Below are positions 60,802 to 64,000 of a stretch of DNA of 64,000 nt, piece by piece. The notes beneath the pieces were generated by a model. The model was given only the letters and a program-made list of their open reading frames with translations, was not told the origin of the DNA and did not search any database. The first letter of the stretch is position 1. Each line of letters starts with the position of its first letter. Where the stretch lies: NCBI RefSeq assembly GCF_008831155.1, contig NZ_WBKB01000007.1:95990-159989 (forward strand), given 5' to 3'. The DNA comes from Gulosibacter chungangensis. GTDB taxonomy: Bacteria; Actinomycetota; Actinomycetes; Actinomycetales; Microbacteriaceae. The translations under genes were made by a program, and so were the position numbers.

Positions 60802-61701
60802 CTACTGGGTCAGGCCGTCCACAAACTCCTGGTTCTCGGATGCCCACTGCTCAACGAGCGGACCGTATTCGGTCGTGTCGGTGCCGTTGAACAGTGCGTT
60901 CTCGAGCGAGTACAGCGTCTCCGAGTCCATCGTGAAGTTCTGCATCCAACCGTTCAGGGTCGGGTGGCTGGTGGCAAAGTCCGTGCTCGAGTAGCTGTGG
61001 ATGCTTTCCGCACCGCCAAGAGCGCCTTCCGGGTCTTCCAGGTCACGGATTGGGTATTCGTCGTAGGCCCAGTGCGGACGCCACAGCGTGACCACAATGT
61101 TCTCGCCAGCGGAAGTTGCCTTCTCAAGCTCGGTCAGCATGCCCGGGGTTGAGGAGATCACAAATTCCATGTTCTCCAGGCCGTAGGTCGGGATGACCTG
61201 CTCCTGGGTGGTCTTTGTCAGGCCCGCACCCGGGTCAATACCGATGATCTGGTTGCCAAACTCATCGGCATTATCGGCGAGTTCTTCAAGCGAGGTGATG
61301 GGGGCATCCTCGTTGACGGCGATGGTAAGTTTCGCCTCGTCGTTCCATGCCCCGAGGTCGACAATATTGTCGCCGTACTCCTCGACGTAGCTGGCGTGGG
61401 TAATCGGCAACCAGGTGTCCACCGTGAAGTCGTAGTCGCCGTCGGCAAGGCCGGTGAATACCGGTGCCGGGTCGGCATACTCAAGGTTCACGGTGTAGCC
61501 CTGGCCTTCGAGGACGTACTTCCACAACTCGCTGACCGCGATGCCTTCATCCCAGCCATTGAATACGGCGATCGTGACGTCGGCCTCATCGCCGTTCTCC
61601 ACGGTTCCGCCGCCGGTGGAGGCGCAACCAGTCAGTGCAAGGCCGGCGATCCCGGCCAGTGCGATTGCTTTTGCAAAAATTCCCTTACGCATTCTTTCCA
61701 T
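60802..61701 (-). CDS. proX: Glycine betaine/proline ABC transporter substrate-binding lipoprotein
   Basis: A 299-residue OpuAC-type binding protein. The signal peptide ends in LALTGC (lipobox C26). Tryptophans that form the aromatic cage for quaternary amines are seen in VFNGWDEG, FTVDTWLPITH and LWRPHWAYDEYP. The start is GTG or ATG within MERMRKG at 61701-61692. Gene order proV-proW-proX, all minus strand, with a 59-nt gap before this gene. Confidence 0.94.
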   Translation of the reverse strand: MERMRKGIFAKAIALAGIAGLALTGCASTGGGTVENGDEADVTIAVFNGWDEGIAVSELWKYVLEGQGYTVNLEYADPAPVFTGLADGDYDFTVDTWLPITHASYVEEYGDNIVDLGAWNDEAKLTIAVNEDAPITSLEELADNADEFGNQIIGIDPGAGLTKTTQEQVIPTYGLENMEFVISSTPGMLTELEKATSAGENIVVTLWRPHWAYDEYPIRDLEDPEGALGGAESIHSYSSTDFATSHPTLNGWMQNFTMDSETLYSLENALFNGTDTTEYGPLVEQWASENQEFVDGLTQ

Positions 61702-61760
61702 TTCGTTTCGTGATCAATCGGTTCAGTATTGAAGATGTGGGTGCAGTGTCCCGCACCGGT

Positions 61761-62687
61761 CTAGGCGGATGCTGGGGCCACCTGTTGTTCGACAGGCTTG
61801 GTCTTTGTGTCCCCCGCGTCAGGCTTCTCGGCCTTCGGCTTCCGCTTACGTTTCGTACCAATCCCACCGGTGAGTCGGTCGAGGATCATCGCGAGCACGA
61901 CCACCGAGAGGCCAGCCTCAAACCCAAGGGAGAGGTTGATGCTCTGCAGCGCCTGGGTTACCTGCTGACCGAGGCCAGCGGCGCCGACCATACCGGCGAT
62001 AACCACCATCGACAGCGAAAGCATGATGACCTGGTTGACGCCCGCCATGATCGAGGGCAATGCCAGCGGCAGCTCGATCTGACGCAGGATGCGCCCGGGA
62101 GTTGCACCAAAGGCGCGGCCAGCTTCGACCACTTCTTTATCCACTCCCCGGATGCCGAGTTCAGTCATACGTACACCCGGCGGCAGCGAGAAGATGACGG
62201 TGGCGAAGATGCCCGGCACGACGCCGACGCCGAACAGCAGCAGCGCCGGAATCAGGTACACCATCGCGGGCATGGTCTGGAAGAAGTCAAGGATGGGTCG
62301 AATCACTCGCGAGGCACGTTCTGACTTCGCGGCCCAGATACCGGTCGGAATCGCGATGATGAGCGCGAGAATACTCGCGACCAACACCAGCGACAGCGTG
62401 CGCATCGCGTTGTCCCACTGGCCGACCGCGACGATGAAGAGCATCCCGATGACGCTGCCAACCGCGAGTACGACACCCTTCTTGCCCTTGGCGAGGATCG
62501 CGAGGACGACAACGATGAGCATCATCAGCCAGTTGGGCAGGAAGGAGAAAACTCCGTAGAAGAAGTCGTAGGGCACTTTCAAGATGACGCCGACGACGTC
62601 AAAGAAGACCTGGAAAACGCTAATCAACCATCGCGTGCCGGTTTCAACCCAGTCACCGAAGGGGATTCCAAAATTGATGTCGATCAT
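61761..62687 (-). CDS. proW: Glycine betaine/proline ABC transporter permease
   Basis: A 308-residue permease with seven or so membrane segments and the BPD_transp_1 EAA loop near EAGRAFGATPGRILRQIELPLA (quoted in part). The N-terminus is amphipathic (IDINFGIPFGDWVETGTRWL) as in ProW. A charged C-terminal tail of about 45 residues is rich in Lys and Pro. The ATG shares one base with the proV stop (TAATG), so translation is coupled. Confidence 0.94.
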   Translation of the reverse strand: MIDINFGIPFGDWVETGTRWLISVFQVFFDVVGVILKVPYDFFYGVFSFLPNWLMMLIVVVLAILAKGKKGVVLAVGSVIGMLFIVAVGQWDNAMRTLSLVLVASILALIIAIPTGIWAAKSERASRVIRPILDFFQTMPAMVYLIPALLLFGVGVVPGIFATVIFSLPPGVRMTELGIRGVDKEVVEAGRAFGATPGRILRQIELPLALPSIMAGVNQVIMLSLSMVVIAGMVGAAGLGQQVTQALQSINLSLGFEAGLSVVVLAMILDRLTGGIGTKRKRKPKAEKPDAGDTKTKPVEQQVAPASA

Positions 62688-64000
62688 TACGGCGCCACCG
62701 TCCCTTCCGTCATTGCCGTGTCGGGTACTTCGGCGAGTTCTGCGGCAAGCAGAGGCACCTGGGGATCGGCGATTCCCGCTTCTGGCGGCAGGTCGATTGT
62801 GCCGGTTGTGGTGGTCATCGAGCTCAGTAGTGCAACGCGCGGAACGACTCCGACAAGGCGCCCGGTTTCGTTAACCACCGGCAGCGGCATCGTTGTGTCG
62901 ACGGAGGGCTCGAAGAGCTCATTGAGCACGGTTTCGGGCTCCACGCGAAGGATGTCGCGGTCAATGATGGCGGCGAGGTCGCGCTGCCCCTTGCGGCGGG
63001 CACGGCCAATCTGTACCTCATTGACGCTTCCGGCGAGCTTGCCGTGCTCGATGAGGAAGACACCGCTGACCTGCAGTTCACGCATCATTTTCTCGACACC
63101 AGCGATACCCGCTGAAACCGGCAAGACCGCGCGGGCGGGCTGCATCACAGCGGCAGCCGTAAGCACGCGTGAGCGGTCGACATCCTGCACGAACTGCTCA
63201 ACGTATTCATTCGCCGGATCGGTCAAGATCTCCTCGGGAGTACCAATCTGCACGATTTCGCCATCGCGCATCACGGCAATCCGATCACCGAGGAACATCG
63301 CCTCGTTGAGGTCGTGCGTGATGAACACGATCGTCTTGCCGAGCTTCTGCTGGAGCTCAACGAGTTCTTCTTGCATTTCACGACGGATGAGCGGGTCAAG
63401 GGCGCTGAACGCTTCGTCCATGAGCAAGATTTCGGTCTCCGCGCACAGCGCACGAGCAATACCCACTCGCTGCTGCATACCGCCGGAGAGTTCATTCGGG
63501 TAGCTATTTGCCCACTGGTCGAGGCTAACCGTAGCGAGGACCTCAAGCGCACGGGATTCGCGCTCTGCTTTTGCCACACCCTGGATTTCAAGGCCAAAGG
63601 CGACGTTTTCAAGCACAGTCCGGTGCGGCAGCAATGCGAAGTGCTGGAACACCATAGACATGTGGCTCTTGCGGACTTCACGGATGCTCGCTGGCGAGGC
63701 GCCGATGATTTCGGTCCCCTGCACCTTGATCGACCCCGCCGTGGAGTCAAGCAGCCCGTTCAGCATGCGAATGAGGGTGGATTTACCCGACCCAGACAGA
63801 CCCATTACGACAAAGATCTCACCGGTGCGCACCTCGAAGGATGCGTCAATCACGGCTGCCGTCGAGGCGGGAGCTAGTGTCGCGTTTCTGAAGTTCGTTG
63901 AGGGTTGGCTTTCGCGAGTACCTGTTCCGGAGTTTTCGTCCACACGAATGGGTGCTTGCGATCGTTCCAGCCAGTAATGAATTGACGGATCTTTGCATTC
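62687..64000 (-). CDS. proV: Glycine betaine/proline ABC transporter ATP-binding protein, N-terminus off the window
   Basis: An ABC ATPase for osmoprotectant uptake. Walker A GLSGSGKST, Q-loop VFQHFALLPHRT, signature LSGGMQQR, Walker B ILLMDEAFSALD and switch His in FITHDLNE are intact. Two CBS-like segments follow in the last third (VSGVFLIEHGKLAGSVN and TMPLPVVNETGRLVGVV), which in relatives sense ionic strength. A GTG at 63943 could start the protein, but the frame stays open to the right edge (19 more codons) and the usual first strand of ProV is absent after that GTG, so the true start is probably beyond 64000. Confidence 0.9.
   Translation of the reverse strand, partial: ECKDPSIHYWLERSQAPIRVDENSGTGTRESQPSTNFRNATLAPASTAAVIDASFEVRTGEIFVVMGLSGSGKSTLIRMLNGLLDSTAGSIKVQGTEIIGASPASIREVRKSHMSMVFQHFALLPHRTVLENVAFGLEIQGVAKAERESRALEVLATVSLDQWANSYPNELSGGMQQRVGIARALCAETEILLMDEAFSALDPLIRREMQEELVELQQKLGKTIVFITHDLNEAMFLGDRIAVMRDGEIVQIGTPEEILTDPANEYVEQFVQDVDRSRVLTAAAVMQPARAVLPVSAGIAGVEKMMRELQVSGVFLIEHGKLAGSVNEVQIGRARRKGQRDLAAIIDRDILRVEPETVLNELFEPSVDTTMPLPVVNETGRLVGVVPRVALLSSMTTTTGTIDLPPEAGIADPQVPLLAAELAEVPDTAMTEGTVAP

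Noticed and set aside
1..64000. CRISPR arrays, prophage, insertion sequences, rRNA
   Set aside because: No regularly spaced repeats, integrase, transposase or rRNA segments were seen on either strand.

Overview
The window reads as chromosomal DNA of a Gram-positive actinobacterium, most likely of the family Microbacteriaceae. The evidence is Lsr2, an actinobacterial IleS leader of the translational T-box type, LpqH-like lipoproteins, a DUF222/HNH endonuclease, paired clpP genes with clpX and tig, GTP-dependent PEP carboxykinase, and a run ileS-folC-DUF4233. Genus cannot be fixed from sequence alone. No rRNA, CRISPR array, prophage or intact transposon was seen. There is one tRNA gene, tRNA-Ala(GGC).

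Layout. 1-11.5 kb is mixed accessory and regulatory DNA: the end of an FtsX-type permease, lsr2, two tandem double-module AsnC regulators, a luciferase-like oxidoreductase, mpg, a zinc alcohol dehydrogenase, a TipAL-like MerR regulator with a clear operator, a pterin carbinolamine dehydratase, YccF, a VOC/AraC pair, an EI24 membrane protein, and an MhuD-like heme monooxygenase broken by one stop codon. 11.6-23.2 kb carries pyruvate:quinone oxidoreductase, an HNH endonuclease, a region with gene debris and a DUF4230-like membrane protein, the tRNA, a TauE/SafE exporter, and a metallo-hydrolase translationally coupled to an MHS-type transporter beside a LysR regulator.

23.2-37.2 kb is core housekeeping, almost all on the minus strand: rne, rplU, rpmA, obgE, a small membrane protein, nadD and rsfS; then ndk, DUF4233, folC and ileS. 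An agmatinase remnant with an internal deletion sits on the opposite strand between ndk and DUF4233. 37.4-45.5 kb has a TetR regulator, a two-component system in an overlapping operon with a DUF4097 membrane protein, pckG, a purine-type permease and a second TetR gene. 45.6-53.7 kb carries valS, an acetyltransferase, an M3 peptidase, a VOC protein and a beta-CASP nuclease with a DUF1737-like tail. 53.7-60.7 kb has two LpqH-like lipoproteins, clpX, heme oxygenase behind an iron-box-like site, and tig-clpP1-clpP2. The right edge is a proVWX-type glycine betaine transporter whose ATPase frame runs off the window.

Themes: (1) iron and heme: two related DtxR/IdeR-like sites, one before the broken MhuD-like gene and one before an intact heme oxygenase, suggest one heme-degradation route is being lost while the other is kept; (2) gene decay: the MhuD stop codon, the agmatinase deletion and a TetR C-terminal remnant; (3) regulation by RNA and compact architecture: a T-box at ileS, a leaderless merR, coupled stop-start overlaps, and long perfect hairpins at gene ends, some inside the coding sequence of the convergent neighbour. 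No system was found that is clearly new; the best leads are listed as findings.
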